From the NCBI GenBank assembly GCA_017410745.1, contig JAFPPJ010000152.1:1-6783 (forward strand): 6,783 nucleotides of DNA. The letters run 5' to 3'. A model generated the notes under the pieces. The model was not told the DNA's origin and ran no database searches. It saw only the letters and a program-made list of their open reading frames with translations. Shown piece after piece: positions 5,707 to 6,783 of this stretch. A program made the translations under genes and the position numbers. The first letter of the stretch is position 1. Each line of letters opens with the position of its first letter. This DNA is from Oscillospiraceae bacterium (GTDB taxonomy: Bacteria; Bacillota; Clostridia; Oscillospirales; Ruminococcaceae).

Positions 5707-6783
5707 TCATGTCTGCATTGTTACTGTGAATATGATGTTGCCATCCTTCCAGTTTGCCGAAATGCGCCCCTTATGTATCTTTACGATGCTCTGCGCCATA
5801 GAAAGTCCTATGCCAAAACCCGATTTCTCGCTGTTGTGAGATTCCTCGCCGCGGTAGAACCTGTCGAAGAAGCGTGAATAGTCTATGCCTTCGCCCTCGG
5901 CATAGGTGTTGGTTATGCTGCATACAGCACGTTTTCCTCTCGAAAGATGCAGCTCCAGATGTATCGTACCGTTGTCGTCGCAGTATTTGACTGCATTGTC
6001 AAGGAGTATCGAGAAAAGCTCGCGCACCGAATTGCTGTCGCCGTTTATATGTATATTGTCATCGATATTGTATGTCATATTCTTTCCGGCCTGCATCACC
6101 AGCGGAGTGAATGTAGTGATAAGCTCCTTTGTCACTGCAGAAAGGTCGATGTCCTGTGTCACATCTATCTGATCGGGTGATGCTTCATCAAGCTTTGCTA
6201 TGGTTATCAGACGGCTGACCAGTGTAGACAGGCGCTTTACCTGCTCAAGAGTAGATGTTGTCCACTCGGTCTTGCCGCTTGTCATTTCGATGACCTCGGT
6301 GTTTGCAGAGATTATGGCAAGCGGAGTTTTAAGCTCATGCCCCGCATTTGTTATGAATTCCCGCTGCTTTTCATATGCGGCGATGGTCGGGCGTATAGCC
6401 CTCTTTGAGAATGCCGACACGAGCAGGAAGAATATAAGCAGGCTGAGAAGTCCCAGACTTGCCGAGAAGTGCAGGAGCATCATCTGCTGATAGCGGCGCT
6501 TTGTGAAGTCGAGGAATACTGTGAGTGTAGCATTGTCATATCCCATGTATTTTGCTTCCTGCGCTGTCAGATCTCTCGACAGATAAGCGTAGAAGCTGTT
6601 GTCATCCATTATCCTGCCGGTCGCACGTCTGCTGTCCATCACCTGTCTCATCATATGTTCAGCCTCATCCGATGTTACCGACGCGATATGGTCATAATCC
6701 GCATGCAGCGTATGACCTTTATCGTCCGTGATGACGCTGAAATATCTCGTTTCATAGGGCATCTCGGCATTCACGCGGAATGT
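5707..6783 (-). CDS. Sensor histidine kinase, N-terminus cut by window edge
   Basis: The frame is open to the right edge, so the gene is partial; the GTG at 6772-6774 is unlikely to be the start. Residue numbers here count from that GTG. Residues 1-98 look like an extracytoplasmic sensing region (PYETRYFSV, YDHIASV), 101-122 is a membrane helix, and HisKA follows with the phospho-acceptor His146 in NAGHELKTPL. The ATPase domain has an N-box with Asn260 (LLDNAVKY), an F-box (FFDRFYRGEES, 302-312) and a G2 box (SGFGIGLSMA, 318-327). The G1 box is not the usual D-x-G-x-G: SITNTYAEGEGID (286-298) has Asn289 at the Asp position, as I recall for many Firmicute kinases. A first membrane helix should lie beyond the edge, giving a two-helix receptor. 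A response regulator gene is expected upstream. Its position just before the exporter genes suggests that it controls them, though no signal can be read. Confidence 0.92.
   Translation of the reverse strand, partial: TFRVNAEMPYETRYFSVITDDKGHTLHADYDHIASVTSDEAEHMMRQVMDSRRATGRIMDDNSFYAYLSRDLTAQEAKYMGYDNATLTVFLDFTKRRYQQMMLLHFSASLGLLSLLIFFLLVSAFSKRAIRPTIAAYEKQREFITNAGHELKTPLAIISANTEVIEMTSGKTEWTTSTLEQVKRLSTLVSRLITIAKLDEASPDQIDVTQDIDLSAVTKELITTFTPLVMQAGKNMTYNIDDNIHINGDSNSVRELFSILLDNAVKYCDDNGTIHLELHLSRGKRAVCSITNTYAEGEGIDYSRFFDRFYRGEESHNSEKSGFGIGLSMAQSIVKIHKGRISANWKDGNIIFTVTMQT

Noticed and set aside
6772..6774. GTG as a possible start of the histidine kinase.
   Set aside because: The frame stays open to the window edge, the expected first membrane helix is missing, and no upstream ribosome binding site can be seen in the 9 bases left.

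Overview
The window looks like part of a chromosome from a Gram-positive Clostridia-type bacterium, most plausibly a Ruminococcus-like gut or rumen Firmicute. This rests on strong purine-rich ribosome binding sites, a monoderm-style lipoprotein, a histidine kinase with Firmicute-type wording, a two-gene half-ABC exporter pair and balanced base composition. The assignment comes from protein style only and no species can be named.

Every gene is on the minus strand, so transcription runs right to left. In that order the window holds: a membrane sensor histidine kinase cut by the right edge (6783-5707); two half-size ABC exporter subunits of 571 aa (5685-3970) and 586 aa (3973-2213); a small GtrA-family membrane protein (2213-1707); a predicted lipoprotein of unknown function (1703-516); a GNAT-family N-acetyltransferase (504-55); and a hairpin, probably the operon terminator (49-23).

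The genes are packed like one operon. The gaps are 21 nt (kinase to first ABC), a 4-base ATGA overlap (ABC to ABC), a 1-base TAATG overlap (ABC to GtrA), 3 nt (GtrA to lipoprotein) and 11 nt (lipoprotein to GNAT). Four of the five internal starts overlap or lie within 11 nt of the preceding stop, and each has a recognisable Shine-Dalgarno sequence. No internal gap could hold a separate promoter outside coding sequence, and no stretch over 300 bases lacks a gene.

The ABC pair is a textbook asymmetric heterodimer. The 571-aa subunit has Asp for the catalytic Glu and Gln for the switch His, while the 586-aa subunit is catalytically complete but has an LSQGQ signature. My reading is a sensor-controlled export and envelope module: the kinase, presumably with a response regulator outside the window, senses an extracellular compound or envelope stress; the exporter moves a drug, peptide or lipid; and GtrA and the lipoprotein act at the membrane and wall. 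The substrate, the signal and the lipoprotein's role cannot be read from the sequence. Nothing here is clearly a new class of system. The least explained part is the GtrA-lipoprotein-GNAT tail attached to the exporter operon.
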